A stretch of 64,000 bases of DNA, taken from Saussurea involucrata (taxonomy: Eukaryota > Streptophyta > Magnoliopsida > Asterales > Asteraceae). Shown here piece by piece: positions 20,332-30,874 of the stretch (within the stretch, counting starts at the first letter, position 1; each line of letters begins with the position of its first letter). The position numbers and the translations under genes were made by a program. A model generated the notes under the pieces. It did not search any database, was not told where the DNA came from, and was given only the letters and a program-made list of their open reading frames with translations. Location: positions 96,370,295-96,434,294 of the forward strand of contig CM066327.1 in the NCBI GenBank assembly GCA_033807775.1. The letters are read 5' to 3'.

Positions 20332-20838
20332 TGTTAGATCTGAAGTTTTGTCAATAAACCAAGTGTTGAAGATCTGATAAGAAGACTCAGATGTTCTGAG
20401 TAGAGGAGTCAGAGGTCTGACTGTGAAAGCTCAGAAGTACTGATAAGAGAAGTCAGATGTCTGAGATAAGGAGTCAGAAGATCTGAGAAGCGTGATCAAA
20501 AAAATGTTCAGAAGTTCTGAACTACCTGTTCAGAACTTATGACGAGATACTTTACTTAGTAATTTGTAAACTAATTAGGACACGTGTTTTGTTCTTATTA
20601 GTCTTTCTTATTTGTACTGTAGCTTTAATATTTCCGTTGTAGTATAAATAGTGGTTAGCACTACATTGCTAACTGATTGATTTTCTTGTAATTCTTGTAT
20701 TCATTCTTTGTAATCTTTGAGATTCTCTCTCTCTTAGATCTGTATTTCTGTTCATCAGTGAATACAATTGGGCTTGATCATACAACTTCTCAATTACTGC
20801 TTTCTATATTGATTGTAAGATAAGATCCTGAACTTTCA
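20332..20838 (+). repeat. 3' LTR of C2 (507 bp)
   Basis: TGTTAGATCT...GAACTTTCA, preceded by the polypurine tract AAAAAGGGGGAGAT. It contains an 11-bp inverted repeat AAGTTCTGAAC / GTTCAGAACTT (20512-20538), CACGTG at 20581-20586 and TATAAATA at 20643-20650. The next base begins a truncated family A LTR, so family C appears to have inserted into A2's LTR. Confidence 0.85.
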
Positions 20839-21389
20839 AAGATTATGCGTGTAAAAGTGGGTGTTCTTCTTATTTCTTGTGATGATATTTGTTAAGGAAG
20901 AACTCAACATGAGTCTTCCTTTTATACTACTACAAAATATCTATTCTAGACAAAAGGACTATTGCTACAGGAAAGAAGGGATGGCATGAACAGTTGGAAA
21001 ACTGCATGCATTAAATGCACTAATATCAATTTGGAAGGTGGTCCTACCGGAGTATGACACGTGTAGGAGTCAGACCATGCCTTGTACAAGTTGACGAACG
21101 GACCCTGGAACAGTAGCAAGATATTTCTGTAACAGTGGCAAGATATTATAAATATCTTCCAAGTCTTCAGTCTTTTCCGCAGAGCTTCTGTCACGGGTGG
21201 AAGAGGTTCTGTGACTTGATTCTTCTGATAGCAGTCTTCTGTAGTTCTGTCTAGTCTTGGTGTTCCTTGAATGATCTTCTTGTTTACTTTGGCAGAGCTT
21301 CTGTGGCACTCCGCAGAGCTTCTATGGAAGTCTTCTATACTTGGCATATTTTTCAATACTTCTAATATTATGAAAATTTGGAGCTAACA
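20839..21389 (-). repeat. 3' LTR of A2, truncated by family C
   Basis: Ends GGAGCTAACA at 21389, followed by ATCTCCCCCT, the complement of the polypurine tract. It shares the AACTCAACATGAGTCTTCC block and TATA motif (20919-20928) with the A1 LTR. The other end is lost at the family C LTR junction. CAGAGCTTCTG occurs near 21180 and 21293. From 21390 to 21525 only the polypurine tract and a short spacer are seen. Confidence 0.75.
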
Positions 21390-21525
21390 ATCTCCCCCTA
21401 AGTATTGAAAAATGAAAATTTGACTTTATGCATAATTAGGCTAAGTGAAATAGACAGAGGTTAAACAATACCTCAAAGATTCATTTCATTTCTTTTTAAA
21501 GTTTACAGAGATATGTAAATGAGAC

Positions 21526-24500
21526 TCAGACATTTGCATATTTGAAGTCGTTGAAACTTCTATTGTTGAATCCCACTTCTCTGAGCTCATGATAGAATTT
21601 GATGCAGAGTTCTCTTAAGCCAATTGTAGCATCTATTTCTCTGATCATTCTTTCTGCTAATTCTTTATCCATAAGCTCAGTACCTCTGTTCTCTTCTAGG
21701 ATTGATCTGAATTTGTTCAAAGTACTGGTTGCATACTTCTGACAGTCCATTTCCACAAAGAGTCTTACTTGACTAGCAGGATCATTATATACTAACCCGT
21801 ACCTTGGTGTTGTCATGATTGAGTTGGGTACGGCAGAAGGTGGGCAGTGATCCTCTGGTGGTCTCAGACTTAGGTTTCTGACTCCAATATCTCTTCCCAG
21901 TTGAAAGTCTATCATGCTATATAGCAGAAGCTTTTCCCTCATCGCTTTCCTGAATACTTGATAGGCCCTTATGTTAGCATCGTTGTCGGAGTTTTCTTTC
22001 GTCCAAAGTAGAAGATCTGCCAGATCGTAGGGGTTCAAGTTCCTTATATCGGCATCTGAAAATTGATTTTCGGACTTGTTCTCCCTTTTGACTTTGTAGA
22101 TGTTGTACCTGATCTTTGGAAAGGTTCTTGTTTGAAAGAATTTGCAGTAAATTACCTTTTCAATTTTGGACTCTGAGAAGACTTCTGCCCTTGCTTTTGG
22201 CTTTGTTCTGGTGAAGGTGTTGTCGAGGTCAGCTCTGAGTTGAGGATCTTGGATGTGTGGCAGAGGATTGTTCTGATATTGTTGTCTGTAATGATACCTA
22301 TACACCACCTCTTCCATTTCTGCATGTCGTGTAGTCGGTGGTGGTATTGGTCTTCGCAGAGCATCCATTTCTTGTATTATCTCTGTAACCCTACCCTTTG
22401 TTACCTTTGCTTTTGGATCAAGGATCGTAATTTCTGACAGAGGATCTAAATTGAATGCCCAGTTTTCTTCAGGTTTAGGAGTGACAAAGGCATCAAATGA
22501 GCTCTTCATCAACTTTTCTGTCATCTGAGGCATTGGCTTTTTCTTCTTTGGTCCTCCTGTCATGATACCCTTTCTTTACCTTTGGCTTGAGGCTCAGAAC
22601 CTGTTGCCTGTTTTGGACTTTCTGGGATTGCTTTTGTTGGTTTGGGTGTAGAGGTTTCTCTGGGTATGATGGGGATTGCCTCTGTAGTTTTTGACTTTTC
22701 TGTTTCTGAGGACTTTGGTGGGGATGGTTCTGTGGATTTTTCTTCTGTAAGCTCGGTTGTGCTTTTGAGTTGGGTTGTTGGTTTTGGTGTAGTAGTGGGA
22801 AGTTCTTCTGAGGATGAATCTGTCAGGATTTGAACTTGAGGGACATCTTTTTCAAAGACAGATGTGGTTTCCACAGAGGCTGGTGTTTCCTCTGTGGGTC
22901 TCTGTTGAGTTTCCTGAGTTTGGGTTTGGGTTGGGGGTGCAGAGGAAATTGGTTCTGCTGATATTGGTGGACTACTTGCAGCTAGTTTCCTTTGGTTCTC
23001 CCCTTGTTTCTCCCCCTCAGGATGATCTGATGGACCATGATGGTTATCATCAGAGTCATCCTGATTTATATCTGATGTACCCTCTGCCCTGCATGATGTA
23101 TCTGATTTCTTTAGTGGAACAGCCCCTGCAGCAATCATCTTCGCGCATAAGTCATCACATAGGCCGAGTAGTTTTTCAACCTCTGCTTCTATTTTGAAGG
23201 GCATTTTTCCGACGTTTGCTTGAAACTCTCTGACGTAGTTTGCGTTGGCAGCTGTGAAGGCTTTGATGAACTCTGTCATTTGATCAAGGATTCCTTGCCC
23301 AAGTTCTGTGAGCTGAAATCTGGTCATGTAGTCAGAAGGCTTCATGGCTTGAGTGTTTTGCAATGTTTGCTCTTGAACTTCTTCTAAGGCCTTCTTTAGG
23401 TCTTCAGGTGTAAGGCCCTTAGAAGTAGAGGAATGATCTTTGAGTTTTTGCAGGAAGTTTTTGACAGACTCGTTAAATGCAGAGGTTGCACTTCTTTCGA
23501 ATTCTTCAGCATGTAGTCTGGCAGAGGTTGTGACAGAAGTTTCTGTAGCAGACTTCATCTGGGACAGAGCTTGTTGTACTTCTGTGGACAAGGTGTCCAT
23601 TTTGGTATTTAGACTTGTAATGGCTCTTGGAGTAGTTTCTGCAAAAGATTTGAAAGAGCTTTCCAACTCCTTCATTGTTTGGTTCACAGAGGTGACAAGG
23701 GTTTGGAACTCATCCCTTGATACGTGTGAACCCGTTGTAACCTCTGGGGGAACACATTCGTCCCCAGAGTGAGTCCCTGTTCCTGGGATAACATCGTTCA
23801 CCCATGTTTTTACGTTGAGGGTGGAAGGATTTCCTTGTGATCCTCGAGGAGAAACTTGTGTTTCAACCTCTACAGAAGTTTTGTGAAGGTCAGTGTCCAA
23901 ATCCACTCCAGAGGTGGGTATTGGAAAGTCCTTATGTTGACTGGGAGACTTGTCTAGAGTCTCTTTGTCTCTGTGCTCTCTACTCCTCTCTTAAAGGAGG
24001 TTTGGCCCTATTGTTGTGTGCGTGGCAGAGGAAACGAATTCCTCTATGGGGATGTCAGATGTGATTCTGGGCAATGAATCACGAACAATGGGTGAGTCCT
24101 TTCGAGAGGATTCCCCAGGAATGGTTTCCCCGGTTATAATAGGCACAGAGGTTGAAAGAGTAACCTCTGGCTGGTTGGATGGGGTTAGGATCGAGCTGGG
24201 CTGCTCTTTTTCAATGATACCCTCTGCCGCTAGACCGACGGTATCATATATATGGGTTGCACTGGGAGGGGGTTGGGGATGTGTGCCTTCTACTTCTGCG
24301 GCATCTTTTTCTGTAGAACCCTCTGTGGTTTTTACCCTAACCTCTTCCTCTGTTGTAATCTCTATGCCTACCTCTTCTTCTGCAGTTTCCACTATAGTCG
24401 TTTCTGCTTCTGATCTTAAGGAATCATATATAAAATGAGATCCTATGAGTTGTCGAACGTGAGGGTGCATAGGTTGTGTACCTTGAGCCTCAGATATGAC

Positions 24501-25285
24501 TTCTATTGTATGTTGAGGGGTTCGACGTTGAGTGTCAAAACAAGAATGAGGTGGGGAAATTTCTTCTGTTGTGCGCATAACCTCTTTAGTCTGATTTTGA
24601 ATGTTCTGGTCTAACGGTTCTGCGATCCATCCTGATGGATCTAAGGTGTGAGCTATATCGGGATGGTTGAGGAAGGCATTAAAGTCTCCCTGTTGATCTG
24701 TATAGGTTATTGGGGAGGGAGGTTGCATAGGTATTGTCTGATCTTCCTCTTCCTGTTCGACTTCCTCTGTAATGACTTGCAGAGGTGATGTTGGTTTCTT
24801 CTTCTTTGACTTCCTCTTCTTTGGCTTAGGGACTCCCTCTTCTGTTGATTTGGTTTGTCGTTTCTTTTGTTTTAGAGGGGAGGGAGGTGCAGATGATCTT
24901 GTTTCTGTAGCATGTGGTGGAAAAGAGGGTTGAGCTGCAGAGGTTGTAGTTTCCTTTGTGGGTTTCCTTTTCTTGCTCTTCTTTTGGGGTGTTGTTTTAG
25001 AGGTTTTTCTCTTGGATGAAGAGGGGTATATGCTCTCTCTTTGGGCTTTGAACCGTGCTTGTACTGAATGATGTTTTTCTAAAGCTCTGGCCCATTCTTC
25101 TTCTGTCATCCTCTCTACTATAACTAAATCTAAGGGGGCTCCTACACGCGGGGGTGTCACAGGACTTGGTTCTGGAGTCCTGTGGGCGCGTATATAGTCT
25201 AACTTCATCTATTCATCGCTTGCATATGTCAGAAGGTTCTTCGACAGAGGTCTGCAGTGGGGATAGTTGTCTTCATGCTCTGTAG
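21526..25285 (-). pseudogene. aORF of A2, N-terminally deleted
   Basis: Sense order: the end of the N-terminal domain (HRTPEPSPVTPPR, matching A1), a Lys/Pro/Ser-rich segment, an acidic Thr/Pro segment, a helical coiled-coil-like middle (22560-23906) and the C-terminal domain (21526-22563), with FSDADIRNLNPYDLADLLLW aligning to the family C repeats. Lesions are TAG near 25209, TAA near 23991 (a Ser codon in A1) and a frame change at about 22562, where two frames overlap by four bases. The first roughly 290 codons are gone: at 25285/25286 the gene is fused to the interior of reverse transcriptase. Confidence 0.75.
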
Positions 25286-28034
25286 GTCTAGAGCCCAAGA
25301 TTTTTGGTCCCTTTAAGGTATTTGAAGATCCTCTTTACAGCAATATAGTGGGATTCCTTTGGGTTAGCTTGATATCTTGCACAGAAGCATGTGGCATACA
25401 TTATGTCAGGTCTACTTGCAGTTAAGTATAAAAGAGACCCAATCATGCCTCTATATAGCTTGCACTCTACAGATTTGCCATTTGGATCTGAGTATAACTT
25501 ATTTCCAGTGGCCATTGGGGTCTTCATTACAGAGGCATCAGAGAGACTGAATTTTGAAAGTATGTCAGAGACATATTTGGCTTGATTTATAAAAATTCCC
25601 TCTGATGATTGTTTTACTTGGAGTCCTAGGAAGAAGGTTAATTCTACCATCATACTCATTTCAAACTCACTCTGCATGAGTTTTTCAAAATCTTTGCACT
25701 GTTGTGTATTTGTAGACCCGAAAATAATGTCATCCACATAAATCTGTACAAGCCGAATCTTATCACCTTTTCTTTTGTAAAACAAAGTAGTATTTGTCGT
25801 ACCTCTGTCGTAATCATTATTAAGAAGAAAAGTTGATGGTCGTTCCTACCATGCTCTTGGAGCCTGTTTCAGTCCATACAGAGATTTGTCGAGATAATAG
25901 ACATATTTTGGGTACTTGGAACTTTCAAACCCTGGTGGCTGTTGGATGTATACTTCTTCTTGGATTTCACCATTCAGAAAGGCAGATTTTACATCCATCT
26001 GAAAGACTTTGAAACCTTTGTGGGCTGCGAAGGGTAAGAAGATTCTTATTGCTTCGAGCCGTGCGACAGGGGCAAAAGTCTCATCGTAATCAATGCCTTC
26101 TTCTTGGAGATATCCCTTGGCCACCAATCTCGCTTTATTTCTGATGACCACTCCATTGACCTTTTTAGAAGGGTCGCCGATTATAAGGCTTGGAGGATGG
26201 CTTTTCGCCCACTGTGTTGTTCTTAGAAGATGGTCATTTGAGTCATCAAGATGAACCTCCGTGGTTGCACACTGTGGTTCTGGTGCAACCTCTGTTGTAG
26301 ATGGCACTTCGGTGCTTGTGCTTGGTTCTTCAGCTTGTGGAAGGATTGGAACAAGAGTTGGAATTTGTTCCTCTGAGGAAGTAGAGACTAAGTCTTCGTT
26401 TTCCTCTGGTATTGATTCCTCTGTAGTCGCTGGAGTTGGTATTTCAGGAGCCTCTGTGGTTGAGTCCTTGGTTGTATCATCTTCTGTTCTCTCCCCCTCA
26501 GCGCGTGCATCTGTATGATTCACAGAAGCGGATGAAGTATTTAATGGACCAGTTACAGATATACCTGACTCAGTCTGGTTGTTAGAAGATGTTTCTCCAG
26601 AGGCTCTGACGGCTCCAGCAGAGGGATCAATATCATCATGGAACATATCTTCAAATAGAAGATTTAAGTCTTCTGCTCTTGTCTTTGGGATGCCAGAGGA
26701 TTCCTTTTTTAGACCGAGTTCTGAACTGATTTGTTCAGAAGTCTTTTGAAAGGAATCGTCAAAAGATACATTGATACTTTCTACAATGGTTCGTGATCGT
26801 AGAAGATAAACTCTGTAGGCCTTAGAGGTGGCAGAGTACCTAATGAACTTTCCTTCATCTTCTTTCACCTTAAACTTTCCTCTTGCTTCTCTATCATTTA
26901 AGACGAAGCATTTGCATCCAAATACATGAAAAAACTTGATGTTTGGTCGCCTTTTGTTGATCAAATGATACGGTGTCTTGATGTGCCTCTTTACAATGGT
27001 TGATCGATTTTAGGTGTTGCAAGTGGTTGATACTGCTTCTGCCCAAAAAGACATTGGTAATCCAGATGCTGTCAGCATAGTTCTTGCAGCCTCCACAAGC
27101 GTGCGGTTCTTTCGTTCAACCACGCCATTCTGTTGTGGGGTGCATGCAGCAGAGAAGTTCTGTGATATGCCTTCTTCTGTAAGATAGGCTTCAATGACAG
27201 AGTTTTTGAATTATGTGCCATTGTCGCTTCTTAGTTTCTGAATCCTGCACTCATAAAGAACTTGGATTCTTTTCATTAAATTTATCAGAATGTTTGGAAC
27301 ATCTGATTTCTTTCTGTCAAATTCAACCCATGTAAATATTGAGTATTCATCGATCAAAACAAGTATATATTTCTTGCCACCTAGGCTCTGTGTAGCGATT
27401 GGACCGCAGAGGTCAACATGAAGCATGTACAGAGGCCTAGGGAAGATACATCAGTCTTGCCTTTATGGGAAGCTCTTTTGAGTTTTCCCATTTCGCAAGC
27501 AGAGCACAAATGATCTTTATTAAATTTAACATTTGGCAGACCTTTGACTCGATCAAGTTTAACAAGCTTATCTAGAGTATGAAAGTTTAGGTGGCAGAAC
27601 CTGTTATTCCATAACCAGGCTTCTTCGCTTTTACTGGCGACAAGACAGAGCTTGTCTTCCTTGTTCTTGGCACAGAAGTTCATGAGGTAAAGATCGCCTC
27701 TTCGTTCGGCTCGCAGAAGTTCGACTCCTGTGTCCTCACCTTGTAGAGAGCAGAAGGTTCTTTTGAACATTACGTCTAAATCCGTATCGCAGAGTTGGCT
27801 TACGCTGAGAAGATTGTGTTTAAGGCCATCCACATATGCAACTTTGCACACGGTTATGTTTTCCTTGTTTATGACTCTGTAGCCTTTTATATACCCCTTC
27901 TTGTTGTCACCAAAGGTCACAGATCCTGCATCGAATTTATCTTTGTAGGAGGATAGTAGACCTATGTCGCCAATTATGTACCGCGAGCACCCGGAGTCAA
28001 GATACCAGATTGGCACATACTGCTTCTGCAAGAC
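25286..28034 (-). pseudogene. pol of A2: protease, integrase, reverse transcriptase (broken)
   Basis: The frame opens with the protease motif WYLDSGCS, then a pre-integrase zinc-binding region (CHLNFHTL...CSACEMGK). A frame break near 27400 is followed by an integrase core (HVDLCGPI; RSDNGT) with a stop straight after RSDNGT and another near 27010. Open frame 26964-25846 covers the integrase end, an acidic hinge and the start of reverse transcriptase (FQMDVKSAFLNGEIQEEVYI). Another stop precedes 25785-25288, which carries YVDD at about 25729-25740 and ends within the polymerase. RNase H is absent. These domains would process the polyprotein, insert cDNA and copy RNA in a live element. Confidence 0.85.
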
Positions 28035-28036
28035 AA

Positions 28037-29762
28037 TCAGAGAGTTTTAGGTACCCATATCCAAATGGGTCCAGCTTTGTTAGGGGTCTTCAAGTTTGCC
28101 TTAGCATTCTTAGGTTTGGTTTTAGCTTCTGTTGAAGAGCCATTTTGTTTCTTCTTACCCTTGAATTTAGCATTCTTTTTGGGTACAGAGAGGAAACAGT
28201 GTGGACTTGAGAAGTGTTGATTTAATCGATACATGAGATCAAAACAATGACAATAATGAATGTGCGAAGAGATTTGCTTGAACTTTTCATTGAAAACATT
28301 AAATGGGGGCACAGAGGAATTACATTCTATCCTAACATTTGACTTCCTATTACAAGAAGACCTATGTAGGCTAGATTGCTGTTTGCAAAAACTTCTGTTG
28401 AGAGTAGCCTTCTGTGGACCCCTTATGTGGTGAACTTCTGCAGGTTTCACTGTCACAGAAGAAAAAGATTTGTTATTTTCAGCCCATTTGCCCTTCTGTT
28501 GCCATGTTAGTTTGTCTTTAATAGGCCTCAAGGGATTTGAAGTCTTTGAACTTGTTGAATTTTGAGAGGACGTTTTCTTTTGTTGTTTGATTTTCTCAAG
28601 CTCAAGAGAGGTTTTGGCTTGTATACACATGTCCAAAAAATCTGTACAGATAGGAACTCTTGTGATTTTCTCCTTGGGAGGAATAGTTCTGTTAAGAACT
28701 CCAGAGGGTAGTATCAAATCCTCTGAGTTACAAGGTACTATCTCTGACTTAGAGTCAGTCTCAGATTCATCAGAGGATGAATCGTCCTCATACACAGAGG
28801 TTGAGTCACTTAGTTCTCTTACGACAGAGGCTGGATTTTCAGAGCATGTGTCATACTCGCTTTCATCCTTTTATTTGAGATTATTTTCCAAGTCAACAGA
28901 AGTATCTATTAAGGTTTCATCAGAGAGATTTTGATCGATAGAATGTGTACAGAAGTTTTCGTAAAAGTTATTTTTCCCGATTTCCATCAACTCTTTTTCA
29001 GAGATATCTTTAAGTTTTTCTTTTGAAACGTTAGGCTTGAACTCAGGTGCCTCTGCCGACAATTTCTTTTTAGAGTTTATTATGCAGACAAAGGCAACAT
29101 GTGTTTGAGTCTCGGGGTTACCAAACTTGAAGATACCTATCTGATCTTGAGTTTTCAGATATTTCTAAGGTTTGGATTCTCTTTTGACAGAGATTGAAGG
29201 TGACAAATCTGTGTTTTCAAACCACACATTTATCATCTTCAGAGGTTTCCTCTGGTGAGGTTCCCCGGAGACTTTTCACCTTTTGCTTACAGAGACTAAG
29301 TTTGGAAATCCTGGTTTTCTTGTACTTCCAATATGAAATAGAGAGGACAGAGACTTGTTTCTTTTGTTTCCAGTGTATGGATCTATATCACATAAGCCAA
29401 TTCCCCGTCTCCTTATTTGTGTATTAATTTTCTCGTACACCTTCTGTGCATCTTGATATTTCTTAATTAAAAGATCTCTTCTGAGTAAATCTTGACAGAG
29501 GACTTCTCTTTCCTTTTGAAAATAATGTTTAAGAACTAGGATATTCATTTTGTCGCACTCAACGTCCATAAGTTCTTTAGATTTTTTTTAAGGTTGAGTT
29601 AAGTTCAAAAATCTTTTTTTTCAAAGGATTTAGGTGTTAGTTCCAGTTTGTTTCAATTTATTCCTTTTCTTGAAAGATTTTAGCCTTTTCTTGAGTGAGA
29701 AGTCTAGCTTCTCTCTCAAAGAAGGTAAGCTTCTTCTGAACACTTTCGCAGGTCTTTTTAAG
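28037..29762 (-). pseudogene. Coiled-coil linker of A2 gag-pol (broken)
   Basis: Downstream of the Gag zinc knuckle and upstream of protease. It survives as short frames (29569-29276, 29062-28871) and a 252-codon frame (28795-28037) ending GPIWIWVPKTL. The ending matches A1's free-standing coiled-coil ORF, showing that ORF derives from this linker. The first part is Lys/Glu-rich and helical, while the later part is Ser/Lys-rich. Several stops break it. Confidence 0.65.
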
Positions 29763-30314
29763 TTATGTGTATTCAGTGTTCAGTTTAAGCAAATCATCTT
29801 CTGCTTGATTAGTGAAAGAGTCAGAAGTGGATACCTCACTATCGGAGTCGGAGCTGACCTCTGTCATGCCACAGAAAAGGGCGTTCTTCTTTTCTCCTTC
29901 GTCAGAGGATGTATCTAACTGCCAGTTTTCTTGATTCACCATGAGTGACTTTTGAGCATAATATTCTGCTTTCTTTTTGTAGAAAGCAGAATCCCTCTGA
30001 GGGCGGTTTGATTTGCTCCTGCACTCATTTGCGTAGTGGCCTGGCTTACCGCAATTGTAACATCCTTGGTTTTGGGGAGCGTTGCCAGCTTTGTCGTCTG
30101 ACCTCTGTCGGTCACCAGCTCTGTCATTCATGTCATTCGACCTCTGTTGGTCGATACCTCTGCCGTTCTTGTCATTTGACCCATCTCTTCCACGATCATC
30201 TCTTCCGTAGCGTTCATTACCAGACTTCTTCTGATATCCTCTGTTGAATTCCCTTGTCAAAAGAGCTAATGATTTAGCTATCGAGGCCATAGTTGCCTCC
30301 TCTTCTTCCACCAC
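29763..30314 (-). pseudogene. gag of A2, 3' part with CCHC zinc knuckle
   Basis: The frame enters from the insertion junction at 30314 and encodes an acidic run, an Arg/Asp-rich repeat region (NDKNGRGIDQQRSNDMNDR) and one zinc knuckle CYNCGKPGHYANEC, which in Gag binds the genomic RNA. It stops at 29763. The 5' part of gag resumes at 38005, across the composite insertion. Confidence 0.8.
30310..30314 (+). repeat. Target-site duplication ACCAC (left), paired with 38000-38004
   Basis: ACCAC directly flanks the outermost bases TGTAACATCC (30315) and, on the right, follows GGTGTTACA (37999) at 38000-38004. Removing the insertion and one ACCAC would keep the acidic run of gag in one frame across the joint, which supports a true duplication. 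The surrounding CCTCCTCTTC repeats are low-complexity, so chance is not excluded. Confidence 0.6.
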
Positions 30315-30874
30315 TGTAACATCCTTAGTCCACCGTACACGATATTGTTCGCTTTGCGGATACCCTCTGCATAACAGCATCCGGCACCGCTCACGGTTTT
30401 GTTCCTGCCCGCACAGGCATACGCGGGACGCACCCAGACCGCACCCTGTGACAGGCAAAAGGCCTCATGCAAGGAAGGTATCCATCCACCCTTATAAGGA
30501 GGACTTCGTTCCCCCTCCTAGCCGATGTGGGATCTCACAATCCACCCACCTAAGTGGGATCAGCGTCCTCGCTGACACATCGACCCGGTGACTGGCTCTG
30601 ATACCATTCTGTAACATCCTTAGTCCACCGTACACGATATTGTCCGCTTTGCCCCACTGGCTCACGGCTTTGTTCTTGGCGACCTGGCGAGGACTTCCTA
30701 GGGGTCACCCATCCTGGTACTACTCCCACCCAAGCACGCTTAACCACAGAGTTCCTAAGGAACCCGCATGCTTGTGGCCCCAAAACGCGTTGTGTCTGGT
30801 AAGGCCAAGGTTTACTAATATACCCAGCATCTCTCCTATCCACGGCCGATGTGGGATATGCCTAAGGTGTTACA
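30315..30874 (-). mobile_element. Chimeric TRIM: Cassandra-type 5' LTR and a different 3' LTR
   Basis: On the minus strand: LTR 30874-30610 (265 bp, TGTAACACC...GGATGTTACA) with 5S-like sequence, then about 70 bp of internal sequence beginning with primer site GAATGGTATCAGAGCC and ending in a purine tract (GGTGGGTGGAT), then a 225-bp LTR-like unit 30539-30315 (TGTGAGATCC...GGATGTTACA) without 5S sequence. The two LTRs share only their last 45 or so bases and the CCCACATCGG block. TRIMs are tiny non-autonomous LTR elements, and Cassandra is the TRIM family whose LTR carries a 5S rRNA segment. Confidence 0.7.
30691..30755 (-). other. 5S rRNA-like segment in Cassandra LTR
   Basis: The minus strand carries TTAAGCGTGCTTGGGTGGGA then CCAGGATGGGTGACC, the second half of plant 5S rRNA with the internal RNA polymerase III control region (A box and C box parts). 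It is not a functional 5S gene because the first half is absent. Confidence 0.8.

Noticed and set aside
30691..30755. A 5S rRNA gene
   Set aside because: Only the second half of 5S is present, inside an LTR with TG...CA ends; this is a Cassandra-type element.
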